DNA of 64,000 nt from Ryuthela nishihirai (GCA_038380435.1 JAWZYU010000019.1:17261801-17325800), one strand, 5' to 3'. Positions 11,660 through 22,182 are shown, counted from the first letter of the stretch. Translations and numbers: made by a program. Notes: a model not told the origin generated them from the letters alone.

Positions 11660-12594
11660 GTGGTGCAGTGATTTTCTTTTATGGCCCAGGTGGGGGTCCC
11701 TTCAGTTTGGAAGGTCTTGCTGTCTGAGGACGGGGAGGTGGAGGCCTTCCGGTGGAGGTGGAAGGCTGAGTTGCAGAAATGGAAACTGGAGTTGATGTCA
11801 AGGTTGACACCATCCTCAGTTTTGCCTGTGTAAGGAGATACTTTGCTTCAGGTAAAAAAGATTCAGTAGATGGTACACTGATGTAAATCTGCACCACAAT
11901 TGAAGTCATTGGAACGATGGGTTTTCCAATGACAGCACTGGCATAGGATACCTTGCAGGCAGGGCGGGCGGTGCAGCGAGCTTTCTCGCCTCAGCATAAG
12001 AGATGTTGTTGATGATCTTCAAGCATTGAACCTCCTTTTCCTCTTTCCACTTAGGACAGTTGCAGGAGTATGCCAGATGCTCACCACTACAGTTGACATA
12101 GCTTGCCTTTTCTGTTGTGCAGTCAGGATCGAGATGATCCTTACTGCTATAGTGAGCACAGGTGGGTTTGCCCTGGCAAGCTGTGCGGGCATGACCATAT
12201 ATCTAGCACTGAAAATAGTGCAGAGGGTTCAGTTTATACAACCGTACCTCACAATGTAAATAACCTGCCTTGATGGAAGAAGGTAGGTGTGGCTTGTTGA
12301 AGGCTATAATCAGTACCCAGGTGGACCGCTGTTATTCCTTGGGGAGTGAGCTCTGAGAGGATTTCCTCCTCGGTGACTTTGAGCAGGCCCCACTGAGTGA
12401 TCACATCCCAAGAGGAATTCAAAGTTGTGGGGAGTGACCTCAACAGCCACCCCACCAATCTGGTTTTCAGGAACAGTTCTGAGTGTTTTGGAACAAGCGG
12501 TCTTAATCTGCAAGTCACCAGATTGTAAGTGCTTGACGGATTTCGGCTCTCCTGCAAGACCTTTCAAACCTTCATTTACAAAAAAATGGGAATT
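11660..12594 (-). pseudogene. I-clade LINE ORF1, gag-like with CCHC knuckles
   Basis: With frameshifts joined by eye, this region gives KSVKHLQSGDLQIKT, then VAVEVTPHNFE, VTEEEILSELTPQGI and then a Cys-rich section: YGHARTACQGKPTC, DHLDPDC and VNCSGEHLAYSC. After it comes KEEKEVQCLKIINNISYAEA and a Pro-Ser-Thr-rich tail (SISATQPSTSTGRPPPPRP). VTPH near the start and the SYAEA block after the knuckles are standard in ORF1 proteins of I and Jockey LINEs. These proteins bind element RNA. The amino end is missing, so the element is 5' truncated. Confidence 0.75.
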
Positions 12595-12599
12595 GATGG

Positions 12600-14302
12600 A
12601 ATGGACTAGATGGGCTGAGCATTTCAGTGATGTTCTAAACAATGTGGTTAGTTCTACTCCCATTGTTTGTAATGAGGAGAGATGCATTACTGGCTTTAAT
12701 GTTGGCTTTTTATCAGTCTGACATTATTTTCAGCTATTTCTAAACTTGAACTACAGAAATCTCCAGGGGTAGATGAAATTACTATTGAAATGTTTTGAGG
12801 TGGGAATGTTTCTGCTACCAAATGGCTCACTAAAATTTTGAATATCTTTTATGATAAAGACTTTGATCCTAAGAATTTTACCAGAGCTATTATTATTATC
12901 CCTATTTTTTTAAAAAAAGATCATGGCAGTTCTCGGGATAACTATAGGGTATCAGCCTATTTCCTGTTAAAGGTAAAATTCTCTGCATGATTGTGCTTAG
13001 TAGAATTAAGAATCTGGTTTATGGACAATTGCATGATGGGCAGTGTAGGGAGCCCCTTATTTGAGGCCAATTTCACCAAGAACTTACAACATCTTGAACC
13101 TCGAGGGCAGTGTGGATTCAGAAGTGGTAGGGGATGTATTGATCAGATTTTTTCACTTAGGCATATTCTTGAGAAATGTTTAGAGTTCCAGAAACCAGTG
13201 TTTACTAGCTCTGCAGATTTCTAAAAGGCTTTTGATTCTGTTGACCATCATAATTTGTGGTTGATCATGAGATCATATGGCATACCAGACAAGTCAGTTA
13301 ACATTATAAAAACTCTCTATAAAAACACTGAGTCATGCGTGAGAGCTGGTAAGGCTTGTAGCAATTAGTTTAGCATTGCTTCTGGTATTTGACAAGGGTG
13401 CATTTTGTCTCCTTTTGTCTTTAGTTTGGTTATTGATTATGTTATGCGAAATTCACTGCAATAGAAAGATTTTGGCCTTAAATGGTCTCTAGATATGAAA
13501 ATTTCTAATTTAGATTATGCTGATGATTTGGCCCTTTTGGCAAATGATGTTGATGAGATGAACTCTTTCATTAGAGATGTTTATGAGACTGGAAGCAGAG
13601 TAGATTTAGTGATAAACAGAGAAAACTAAAGTGATGAAAATTGGTTAGGCAGACTGTGGTTCAGTTATTCTGAATGTTTGCACTCTTGAGCATTTGTCTC
13701 AGTTTAATTATCATGAAAGTTATGTAACAGATTCTGGTGACGTGTGGCATGAGATAAACAGACGAACAGGGATTGCTGCTGAGACTTTGAAGAACACATA
13801 AAAAGTGTGGAGAAATATGTGTATATGAACACTAAAATTAGACTGCATAATAGTGTTTTTTTTTCTAGAATTAGTTACAGTAGTGAAACTAGGACCCTTT
13901 GTAAACAAGATAACAGGAAACTTTATACTTTTGATTCAAATACTTATGTAGTATCTTGGACATTAGGGGTTCAACTTTGTAAGTAATGATGATGTTAGGC
14001 ATAGGAGTCTGCAACCTCCTTTGAGTAGCATATTGTGCAGATTTTATTGTTCCGGTGTTTTGGCCATGTTGTTGTCCATATGCATAACTATAGATTAGCG
14101 AATAGGGTTATGAACAGTGTGTCTAAAGGCCTCAGAAAAAGTGGGACACTTAGGATGCAGTGGGGAAACAATGTCAAACAGGAACTTGTTAGAATTAGTC
14201 TAATTGGCCAGATGTAGCAGATGTAGCTCAGAACAGATGTGTTTGGAGTACTAAATTGTATAATATGGTTGGACCTCCATAACCCATTGCCACTTGAGGA
14301 TG
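12600..14302 (+). pseudogene. LINE B reverse transcriptase and C-terminal region
   Basis: The region matches 2694-4298 of copy A in sense: RWAEHFSDVLNNVVSSTP, KSPGVDEITIEM, QCGFRSGRGCIDQIFSL, KAFDSVDHHNLW, GCILSPFVFSLVIDYV and LDYADDLALLA. Stops lie within several motifs, for example directly after SSADF at about 13223. About 60 bp of extra sequence sits before QCGFRSG (near 13030-13100). The C-terminal blocks GxETRTL and RCFGHV remain. The 3' end is at the target duplication 14303-14312. Confidence 0.8.
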
Positions 14303-14312
14303 ATACTTTGAG

Positions 14313-15609
14313 AAATGTCCATACTTTTTGCCAACTGTGCTGAATCAAAACAATCAAGTCAATTTTACAATTTTTAAACAAATAACCAATCAACAGAAAT
14401 AGGTCATGTTATGTACAAATTAAACAGATTTAAATTTCGAATATTATGAAAATAAAAGACATTAAAATAAATATATTTATAAATTTATTTAAGACTTTTC
14501 ACAGTGATATGGTGAAAAAAATAGATCTGACTATGAAATTAAAGCTAAATTTTAGAAAAGAAAATGAATAAAAAGAGTTAATATATATATCAAAATAAAA
14601 CTTCCTGAATAATAAAATATTTACCTGAAACATGATTTTTATTTCTTTTAATAATTCTTTTCAGTAAGGTATATTTTAAAGCTCAGGCCAATGTGACACA
14701 GGGTGACCTGGACTACTCACATTCATGGGAATTTCAGTCCTGTTGATGAAATGGAGGAATAATTTCTTGGTTTTATTTTTTTTACTGAACATTACTGAAC
14801 ATTTCTTTGTGTCATGTTTTGGAAACTTCGTAAAGTGCTGAAATTTGGTACAGCCAAGATATTGGTGGTGGAGGGAAGGGGGGTTAAGTTTTAAAACCAT
14901 TCAATATAAATTCAAAAAATAATATTTTTTTAATAAAATCTTTCAGGGGGAGGGGGAGTGGATGCTTTCAATGTAGTGGTAGAGGAAGGGAGGGGGAGTT
15001 ATGACAAAACTGCCCTCCCACCTGTATGAGGACTGATTTCCATGCCAAAGAAATTGTTTTTGCTTCCATATCTGAAACCTCATTCACTTTCAGGCAATGA
15101 CACATGATCAGTTTTTTGACTGGAAAGTGAAGTAATAAAAAATAGCATAAAACCTAATGTGATGTTGAAAAAAAAATATCCACAGCAACAAGTTCCAAGC
15201 TGGCCAGTGTCATAATCAGCTACATAGCATAACTCTGAAGGATTGATAATAATATAATAAATCTATGGAGATAAAATCTAGAACAAGTTATAGGCTGGCT
15301 ACTGTCATAACTAGTGATGTACTACAAGTCTGATAGATCCATAATGACATATAAATCTATGGAAATAAAATTAAAATAGATCAATAGGAAGAAAAAGGAA
15401 GTTTTAATTATTAAAGGGTAAATAAAATACTAACTGAATTGAAAAGAAATACAATGTTGATGACACTATAAGCAGCACATTGAACATATGTTACAAATTA
15501 CTGCCATCTGCACTAGCTGGGCTAATTTAGGCAGCAGAATTTGTAGAAAAAATTATGTTTTTGGTTTCAGTGCTGGGAACTCTCTTATTGAATGTTGGGG
15601 TAAGTGCTA
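14313..15609 (-). mobile_element. Middle piece of piggyBac-like copy H3
   Basis: This stretch aligns with the reverse complement of about 58090-59390, including AATAGGTCATGTT near its start and GATATGGTGAAAAAAA. It therefore belongs to the same element as 1454-1856 and 17704-18212. It contains G-rich runs at about 14946-15010 (blocks of GGGGGAGGGGGAG). No transposase frame is present. Confidence 0.8.
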
Positions 15610-15649
15610 AAAATAATTCTCATCATCATCATCCTCAAGCAGCCATGGG

Positions 15650-16191
15650 CTATGGAGGTCCAACCAGACCGTGCAATTTAGTTCTCCAAGCAAGTCTATC
15701 CTGAGCTACATCTACTGCATCTGGCCACTGCACACCAATTCTAACAAGGTCCTGTTTGACATTGTCTGCCCACCGCATCCTAGGTCTCCCCTTCTTTCTG
15801 AGGCCTTTAGGCACACTGTTCATAACCCTATTCGCCAATCTATAATTATTCATACGGGCAACATGGCCAAACCAACGGAGTCTCTCTCTGCACAATATGC
15901 TGCTTAAAGGAGGTTCAAACTCCTTTGCCTAATCTCATCATTAGTTACAAAGTTGAACCACCTAATGCCCAAGATACTGCGTAAGCATCTGGAATCAAAA
16001 GCATCTAGTTTCCTGTTATCTTGTTTACAAAGTGTCCAAGTTTCACTACCATAACTAACCCTAGAAAGAACCAAACTATTATACAGTCTAATTTTAGTCT
16101 TTAGGTGTATACGCCTATTTCTCCACACTCTCCACAGGTTCTTAAAAGTCCCGGCAGCAATCCCTATTCGTCTGTTAATCTGATGCCGCAC
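15650..16191 (-). pseudogene. LINE C polyprotein C-terminal region
   Basis: Two frames give NRRIGIAAGTFKNLWRVWRN, SRVSYGSETWTL, RCLRSILGIRW, then after a one-base loss near 15915 RLRWFGHVARM and GLRKKGRPRMRWADNVKQDL. The text is nearly identical to copy A (2694-3236), so the two are products of closely related sources. Confidence 0.8.
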
Positions 16192-16416
16192 ATCACCATT
16201 ATCTGTTAGCTCCCAAGATAATTAAACTGTGACACCTGCTCAAAACTGCAACCATTCAGATTAACTGAATCACAGCCTGCCTGACCAATTTTCATCACTT
16301 TAGTTTTCTCTCTGTTTATAACCAAACCTACCTACTACCAGTCTCATCAACAGCTCGAATGAAAGAGTTCATCTCATCAACATCATTTGCCAAAAGGGCT
16401 AAATCATCAGCATAAT

Positions 16417-17334
16417 CTAAATCAGAAATTTTCGTATCTCCAGACATTTAAGGCCAAAATCTTTCCCTTGAAGTGAATCTCGCATTACATAATCAATAAC
16501 CAAACAAAAGAGAAAAGGAGACAAAATGCACCCTTGTCGAACACCAGAAGCAATGCTAAACCAATTGCTACAAGACTTACCAACTCTCACACATGACTCA
16601 GTGTTATTATAGAGAGCTTTCATTATGTTAACTAACTTGTCTGGTATACCATATGATCTCACAATCAACCACAAATTATGACGATCAACAGAGTCGAAAG
16701 CCTTTTTGAAATCAACAAAGCTAGCAACCAAAGGTTTCTGAAACTCTAAACATTTCTCAAGAATCTGCCTAAGTGAAAATATCTGATCCACACATCCCCT
16801 ACCACTTCTGAATCCACATTGCTCATCGCGCAATTGACTGTCAACCAGATTCTTAATTCTATTAAGCACAATCATGGAAAGAACTTTACCTGGAACAGAG
16901 AGTAGGCTGATACCCCTATAGTTATCACAAGAACTGCGATCACCTTTTTTGAAAATAGGGATAACAATAGCTCTGGTAAAATCCTTAGGAACCATGCCTT
17001 TATCATAAAAGATATTCAGAATTTCAGTCATCCAAGTGATAACCGAAACATTCCCAGCTCTAAGCATTTCCATAGTAATTTCATCTACCCCTGGGGATTT
17101 ATGAAGTTTAAGTTTAGAAACAGCCAAAATAACTTCAGATTGTGTTATAGGGCCAACATTAAAGCCACCAATGCATCTATCATCATTGCAAACAATGGGA
17201 GTAGAACTAACTACATTGTTTAGAACATCACTGAAATGCTCAGCCCACCTAGCCATGACAGAATCCTCCCCTTCTATAACCTTACCTTGTTTATCCTTCA
17301 ATCCTTGTATGCCTGTCCGTTTTCTACCACACAA
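16417..17334 (-). CDS. LINE C reverse transcriptase, open for 305 residues
   Basis: This is the longest uninterrupted reverse transcriptase frame in the window. It shows RWAEHFSDVLNN, KLHKSPGVDEIT, RAIVIPIFKKGDRSSC, NYRGISLLSVPGKV, QCGFRSGRGCVDQIFSL, SFVDFKKAFDSVDRHNLW and GVRQGCILSPFLF. The frame ends 12 codons before YADD because two bases are missing near 16444-16446 compared with copy A. The YADD itself is encoded at about 16400-16410 in the shifted frame. The element lacks its endonuclease on this strand, so it is not functional. Confidence 0.82.
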   Translation of the reverse strand: MCGRKRTGIQGLKDKQGKVIEGEDSVMARWAEHFSDVLNNVVSSTPIVCNDDRCIGGFNVGPITQSEVILAVSKLKLHKSPGVDEITMEMLRAGNVSVITWMTEILNIFYDKGMVPKDFTRAIVIPIFKKGDRSSCDNYRGISLLSVPGKVLSMIVLNRIKNLVDSQLRDEQCGFRSGRGCVDQIFSLRQILEKCLEFQKPLVASFVDFKKAFDSVDRHNLWLIVRSYGIPDKLVNIMKALYNNTESCVRVGKSCSNWFSIASGVRQGCILSPFLFCLVIDYVMRDSLQGKDFGLKCLEIRKFLI

Positions 17335-17703
17335 AACATTAACTATCTGGTACAGCTTTCTGCTGTTGTGCTGTCTAACTGCTTCCTCGGCTCAGTTATA
17401 ATTTAGATATTCTCGGCTTGCAAGAGAGACCAGATGGACAGATAAAGGTCAGATTCTTAAAAATAATCTTAAATTTCTCTTTTCAGGGAGGGACGACAAT
17501 AAGCATCACCAAGGCGTGGGTCTGCTTCTCAGCAGACACGCTAGTGATGCCTTCTAGGATATGAGTGCATTAATGAAAGGTTTCTTACAGCAAAATTTCA
17601 GACAAGCGTTAAAGACTTGAATGTTATCTGCTGCTATGTGCCCACTGAGGATGCTGATGAGGATGAGAAGGATAGGTTTTATGAACAACTTCAAAATAAT
17701 TCT

Positions 17704-18212
17704 AGCAATACTGAAATAGATTTAAAACAAAATGAGTGTAAAACAAAAAAAAAACATACGTATTTTGTAATTGCTTCCAAAAATCTTCCAATTTTAAAAA
17801 TAGCAGTTTTTGGTTAATTTGAGAAGAATTTCGAAACTTTAAGAAAAAAAAATATATTTACAATGGTTCAGATCAATCTTGTGAGCTTAAAATCAGGAGG
17901 TTGCTTCAATGCAAAAAATCAGAAACAAGCAAATCAGCTTTGTTGTATATTAAGTCTGAAAAATGGCAATCAAATCACTTTAACAAATTATTTATATCAC
18001 AGTTTAATAAAATATTAATTAAATGAAAGGAGCATTATTTTTTGAGCTTGAATTATGAATGTACTTTTATATGATACATAAGAAAAATTTCAAACAGCAA
18101 TTTCTATCTTTTCAAAATCAAAGTTTCATACGTAATACTAAAATTGGGTATAGCAGTTTCTGAGCTCTCATTTTGAATTCAATGTATATTATTAATGGGG
18201 ACCCTGGAAGGG
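17704..18212 (-). mobile_element. Terminal piece of piggyBac-like copy H3
   Basis: This piece aligns with the reverse complement of 57533-58030 and ends GGACCCTGGAAGGG, followed by TTAA at 18213-18216. It completes the element that starts at 1454. Confidence 0.8.
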
Positions 18213-18216
18213 TTAA

Positions 18217-18968
18217 ACAGTGCTCCAAAAACTGCTATTTCATAGCATCAAGAAATTGATGTGTCACAGCTAATGACCAAAATCAGGTTAACATTAGCTA
18301 GTTAATACAATCGTTACCAATGAATGTCTTAAATATGCTGCTTCACTTGGCAATTTTAATAAGGCTATGTTTGACAGTGTTTACCTAAATTGGTTTTAAT
18401 GTGGTACATAAAGGCAATGGCCATGAGTCCAGGCAGAGAAAAGTCCATGGAGGCATTCGTGGTCTGATACCATGTTCAACCTGTCACTGGAAACCAATTT
18501 GATGAGGTTGCAGGTCCATTGCATTGTGTGCTCTTTAATGCAGGGTCTTGTGACCTTGAGCCATTTTGATTTTAATCACATCATTGCATCCAAACAGGAG
18601 TGTTTGGATACAGTGATATATCATTTTGGATACAGAGAATGCATTGTTGTACAGGGTGGTTATAATTTCCCTATTCCAGAGTCCCTGGAGCAGTGACAAA
18701 TGGAGATAGCACTCCAATTGCCTGGATACAATACTATTGATCCCCATACTCAGAAATAGAAAATCCATCCCCAAAATATCATTGCAATAATAGACATAAT
18801 TATATCAGAAGAAATAATTTATAAAAAAATATACACACATTAAAAAAATTTACCAAAGTTAAAATTAATATTGCAAAATTCTACTTTTCTCAGAAAAAAT
18901 AATTTCTTCTACATTCTTTTTCTTTATTGAATTTGGATTTTTTTAAATAAATATTCTTTTGCTATATA
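18217..18968. other. Intron with a possible mariner-end scrap
   Basis: Most of this stretch shows nothing I recognise. At 18653-18671 the text GTACAGGGTGGTTATAATT is identical to the start of the inverted ends of the mariner-like element at 41594-43166, so a fragment or MITE of that family may lie here. The open frame over it (18472-18696) has no recognisable motif. Confidence 0.35.
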
Positions 18969-18970
18969 AA

Positions 18971-20147
18971 CTGCTCAAAGTGGAAATCGCAACACCAAGA
19001 AGGAATGAGAGATATGTAAGTTGCAACACCAAGAAAAAATGAAAGTAGAGATATGCAAATCGCAGGAGGAAATTGGCCTTCGGAGATATGCAAATGATCG
19101 AAGTTTAGCAGTGAATGGACACATGATCACCCAGCCAAGCCATGGATAAATACTGAGTGCCCATGAGCTCATAATAAGCACAACCTACAGTGAGGTTGGA
19201 GTGCATACTGCAAAAATGTTCATAAAACATGCCTTGGAGATGCCGTCAGGACCCTTATGTGCAATTAACACCTTCTGAGAGCAAATTGTCTATATACAAG
19301 AGCTCAGATTGTGTCTTTGAGTGAATGGTGCACGCATGGGGTGCTATGTGAACACAGTGCAACAGTGTGTCTCACGCAACATCATGGAGCACCAAATGGC
19401 ACGAAAGGATATGTACAGGATCAGCACGCTGCACTACAGGATGTGAAGATTGCATGTTATGAATGAGGGCCATTTGCAACTCTTTCACCATAGCAATTGT
19501 GCTGCAGAGTGATTTTCAGACTGCTACGGGTACCATAGATCCCATGCAAACCATTCAACAACATTTACATGACACAGGAATGAGGGTAAGACATCCAGTC
19601 TGGCATCTGCAGTTGTAGCGACATCACTGATTACGCTGTCTCCACTGGTATCAAGTGAGGCAATATTGGACTACAGAATGGAGGAGAGTGTTGTTCACAG
19701 ATGAATCCTGATTCTGTTTCATCATACCAAATGGCAGTTTGTCTGTACGGCTTCGGCGTCAGCAATGACATGAGGAAGCCTATCCCATTAGCCACCATAT
19801 GGCTCCCCACCATGGTACAATGGTATGGGATGGCATCATATATGGTGGCAGGATGCCTCTGCTCCATGTTTCTGGCATGCTAATGGTGAGATGTTATATC
19901 ATTAATCCTGTGGCAATCTTACTATCTTCCCTGGACTAATTCTGCAGCAGGACAATGCCACCCCACACACAGCACGGGCAACAATGGACAGTCTCCAAGG
20001 TGTGGACATTCTCTCATGGCCACCATACTCCCTAGACTTGTGGTCCATTGAGTTATTCACAATTTGTGAGATCTTATGGGTTGCTTCCTTCACCAGCTCC
20101 CTCCAGTGGTGGGATATTAAAAATAGTTTATATATCTCTAAATAAAA
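18971..20147 (+). pseudogene. Tc1-like transposon a, transposase pseudogene
   Basis: The element starts with CTGCTCAAAG and a partly duplicated ~40-bp block around GCAACACCAAGAA. Across several frames it encodes transposase blocks of the DDE type: WRRVLFTDES (first Asp, about 19685-19705), MVWDGIIYGG, QQDNATPHTAR (second Asp, about 19950) and WPPYSLDLWSIELF (Glu region). The spacing suits the DD34E catalytic core of Tc1 elements. The enzyme would cut and paste the element at TA sites. Frameshifts and stops make it dead. Its right end is lost against a SINE-2 fragment. Confidence 0.7.
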
Positions 20148-20213
20148 AAATACCCTCTCAAGCAGCTACTTGCCACAGAGGTCTGACAGGAGCCTGTCAG
20201 TTTATATGATACA
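20148..20213 (-). repeat. SINE-2 tail fragment
   Basis: The fragment reads, on the minus strand, the 3' part of the SINE-2 family: CTGTCAGACCTCTGTGGCAA followed by GCTGCTTGAGAGGGTATTT with small changes. The tRNA head is missing. Confidence 0.7.
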
Positions 20214-20224
20214 GTATATAAGCT

Positions 20225-21650
20225 CACCTGACAAAACAATTAGTTACCCCTGGCTGAATGTCACCTAATAGCACGTAACACCTCCATGCGACAGAAGAAC
20301 AGCCGAAATGCTGTCTGGCATGAATGCCACCAGAGTGCGAATGTAGTGCACATCAATATTCATCCACTCTTCCAGCAACAAATGCCACAGTTCAGCCAGA
20401 TTGGCTGAATGGCTGGGACAGCACTTCACTCACTGCTCCAAATAGTTCCACAAGTTTTCTATGGGATTCAAATCCAGGGATTTGGCAGGCCAGTCGAGAT
20501 GTTCAAAGGATTCAGAATGCTTGTTGTGCCAATCCGAAACACTTTGAGCCCTGTGCATGCGACAAGTGTCATCTTGGAAAACTGGGGTATCCTTCTGGTG
20601 TTCACTGTGGAGATGCGGCACAAAAGGCAACATGTGGTCATCTAGTAGCTCCATATAGCCCTTCTGGTTCAAATGTGACGTCACTGCAACCAAAGGACCC
20701 ATTATCTCATACATGAAACATCCCCAGAATACCACAGAGCCTCCTCCAGCTTAAACAGAACCTTGCACACACCTTAGCTAGCTTGAATAGAACCTTGCAC
20801 AGCATCAGGAACAGCACCACAAAGACTGGACTGTCGACTCTTGGAAGGATGTGATCTAGTCGGATGAGTCACCACATGATGACGCATCGTAAGCCGCATG
20901 AAGCCTGTGCTAGGCTTCATGCGTGCTAGGCTTCATGCGGCTTACGATGTACCCGTCGCCTCTCTTCATTCGAGTACAAGCAAAAATGTAACTCATCCGA
21001 CTAGATCACATCCTTCCAAGAGTCGACAGTCCAATCTTTGTGGTGCTGTTCCTAACACCAAAAAAAAAAAGGCAAATTTTATATATTGTCTTGGTTTCTC
21101 ATGATCCAAACACTTTAAATAAAGATGGAATTCAAGTTATAGCAGTAAAAGTTCTCTTCGGAGTGTTCGTTCGGAAACAGCTTGTTGTAGGCCTGCATTA
21201 ACTGACTGGATCAATTCCTGCCTCGTTGCAAAGTGATTTGCCCTAAGAGTGTGCGACACACTGCAGCGGTCCCTATTGGTGAGCAGTCTTTCTGCCACTG
21301 TTCTGGTGATGATTAGCAGTGGACAGTGATGTACGCTACTTCTGGAAGACTCTTTGGAGAGTACATTTCGACACACCTGCAAAGGCAGCAACCTCTTGTA
21401 CACTATGCCCTTTGGCTTGGCCAAATGCAAAAACACCTTTTTGCCACTCATTCACATCTTTGGTGCAACCCATATTTCACGGAGCAACTAACACACTCAT
21501 GGCAAATGACTTCTTGTCATTGTATAAACCCTGTAGCGCATGGCACAGCTATTTGTAGGATGCGTTTACTACTGGTGCATCCTCTGTTGCTGTCGAATGG
21601 ACATAACCCTCTTACGGCAGGATATTACAAATTTTTTTGTCCAGAGAGCT
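20225..21650 (-). pseudogene. Tc1-like transposon b, transposase pseudogene with fold-back
   Basis: On the minus strand the amino end encodes a helix-turn-helix, EWQKGVFAFGQAKGHSVQEV (near 21390-21470), followed by a shifted frame with RTVAERLLTN and SERTLRREL. The catalytic half shows WTVDSWKDVI with SDE (first Asp, near 21000), VFQDDTCRMHRA (second Asp) and WPAKSLDLNPIENLWNYLEQ (Glu), then a C-terminal part to about 20265. Candidate ends are CCTGACAAAACAATTAG at about 20237 and its rough counterpart near 21640. Between the two catalytic parts sits an inverted duplication of element sequence (20805-21055). The spacer between TLRREL and WTVD is replaced by foreign text. Confidence 0.7.
20805..21055. 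repeat. Fold-back inverted repeat inside Tc1 b
   Basis: Two arms of about 63 bp (20807-20870 and 20992-21055) are near-perfect reverse complements. They share GACTGGACTGTCGACTCTTG and GTGATCTAGTCGGATGAGT. The space between holds a second nested palindrome around CGTAAGCCGCATGAAGCC. The arm sequence is transposase coding text, so one half is a reversed copy of the other. Confidence 0.85.
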
Positions 21651-21657
21651 ATAAAGG

Positions 21658-21768
21658 TGACCTCAGCAGAAAAACGACACAAACATTCATGCCTTATCTG
21701 AGGAAAGGGCCTTATCCAGATCCCTTTGATCAGTACCAAATAAGCTAACCACTTGACCATGAATCATT
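21658..21768 (-). repeat. SINE-2 head fragment
   Basis: Read on the minus strand, the fragment shows GGTCAAGTGGTTAGC, a changed anticodon region, AAGGCATGAATGTTTGTG and CTGCTGAGGTCACC. These match the head and centre of the SINE-2 family. The 3' tail is absent. Confidence 0.6.
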
Positions 21769-21904
21769 ATTATTTTTATTCACATTTTGGTGATCCATGC
21801 TTAACTTTTCAAAAGAAGCATATAACTGAAATATTATAATGTAACAAACATTACCTAGTATAATAGTTGGAAAGAAAACTTTTCAATCCTATTACAACAG
21901 TTAG

Positions 21905-22015
21905 TGAATTTTACTGCTATGACTTGAATTCCATCTATACTTAAAAGTGTTTGGATCATAAGGAAGCAAGACAATATATGTAAAATTTGCCTTTTTTTTG
22001 GTATTAGGAACTTCA
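21905..22015 (-). repeat. Inverted copy of the insert in Tc1 b
   Basis: The reverse complement of this stretch matches 21054-21150, including GATGGAATTCAAGT, ATAGCAGTAAAA and GGCAAATTTTA. Both copies carry a decayed frame containing DGIQVIAVK. The source gene or element is unknown to me. Confidence 0.7.
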
Positions 22016-22182
22016 GTTCTTTTAAAAACATTATGACCATGTAAACTCACCTTATTTGCCACAGCATTAGATTAATATGGTCTTTCAGTTTAAAAGGCAC
22101 ATATTCTTACAGAAAAAAAAAACTGCTTTTATTTTACACACAAGAAACTGAAAGTATTAAAGAAATATTTAAAAACTTATTT

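Larger units (their letters stand above)
7577..12594 (-). mobile_element. I-clade LINE (ORF1 zinc knuckles, EN, RT, RNase H)
   Basis: This 5.0-kb element is GC-richer than its surroundings. On the minus strand it carries, in order, a gag-like ORF1 with CCHC knuckles (about 11660-12590), an apurinic-like endonuclease (about 10640-11520), a reverse transcriptase with YVDD (about 8903-10640), an RNase H domain (about 8190-8690), a C-terminal Cys-His region (about 7960-8190) and a 3' UTR (7577-7960). The gag plus RNase H layout is that of the I/Nimb group of the I superfamily. It is 5' truncated within ORF1 and has many frameshifts. It sits inside LINE B and replaced about 280 bp of it. Confidence 0.8.
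1867..14302 (+). mobile_element. RTE-clade LINE copy B, broken by three later insertions
   Basis: The element begins at TGTAACTGGTAGC, runs through a 5' UTR and endonuclease start (1867-2656), resumes at 6285-6612 and 7014-7574 (rest of the endonuclease and linker), then at 12600-14302 (reverse transcriptase and C-terminus). It ends with the short GAGGATG tail typical of the family here. It is flanked by a 10-bp target duplication, ATACTTTGGG (1857-1866) and ATACTTTGAG (14303-14312). The same target word occurs once at the matching place in the undivided piggyBac-like copy at 57533-59808. Numerous stops and frameshifts show it is dead. About 280 bp of the linker was lost where the I-clade LINE entered. 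Confidence 0.85.
15621..17692 (-). mobile_element. RTE LINE copy C/D with 5' inversion
   Basis: Positions 15621-17394 are an antisense RTE 3' half (reverse transcriptase, C-terminus and short-repeat tail). Positions 17395-17692 are a sense-orientation piece of the endonuclease from LDILGLQE to DRFYEQL. An 11-bp duplication, AAAATAATTCT, flanks the pair at 15610-15620 and 17693-17703, so both halves arrived in one event. This is the expected product of twin priming, with a stretch of about 800 bp lost at the switch. The matching single target is seen in the undivided piggyBac-like copy. Confidence 0.88.
1454..18212 (-). mobile_element. Non-autonomous piggyBac-like element (copy H3), split by LINEs
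   Basis: The left end reads CTAA then CCCTTCCAGGATCC, and the right end reads GGACCCTGGAAGGG then TTAA. These are inverted ends next to a TTAA-type target (one side mutated to CTAA). Three separated pieces, 1454-1856, 14313-15609 and 17704-18212, align in reverse order with the undivided element at 57533-59808. Removing the inserted LINEs leaves about 2.25 kb, close to the 2276 bp of that sister copy. No transposase reading frame is visible in any piece. TTAA targets and CCC-starting ends are hallmarks of the piggyBac superfamily. The assignment rests on these ends, so the family name is an inference. Confidence 0.8.

Noticed and set aside
8114..12259. Many plus-strand frames of 60-120 codons
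   Set aside because: They are shadows of the GC-richer minus-strand I-clade LINE and carry no motifs of their own.
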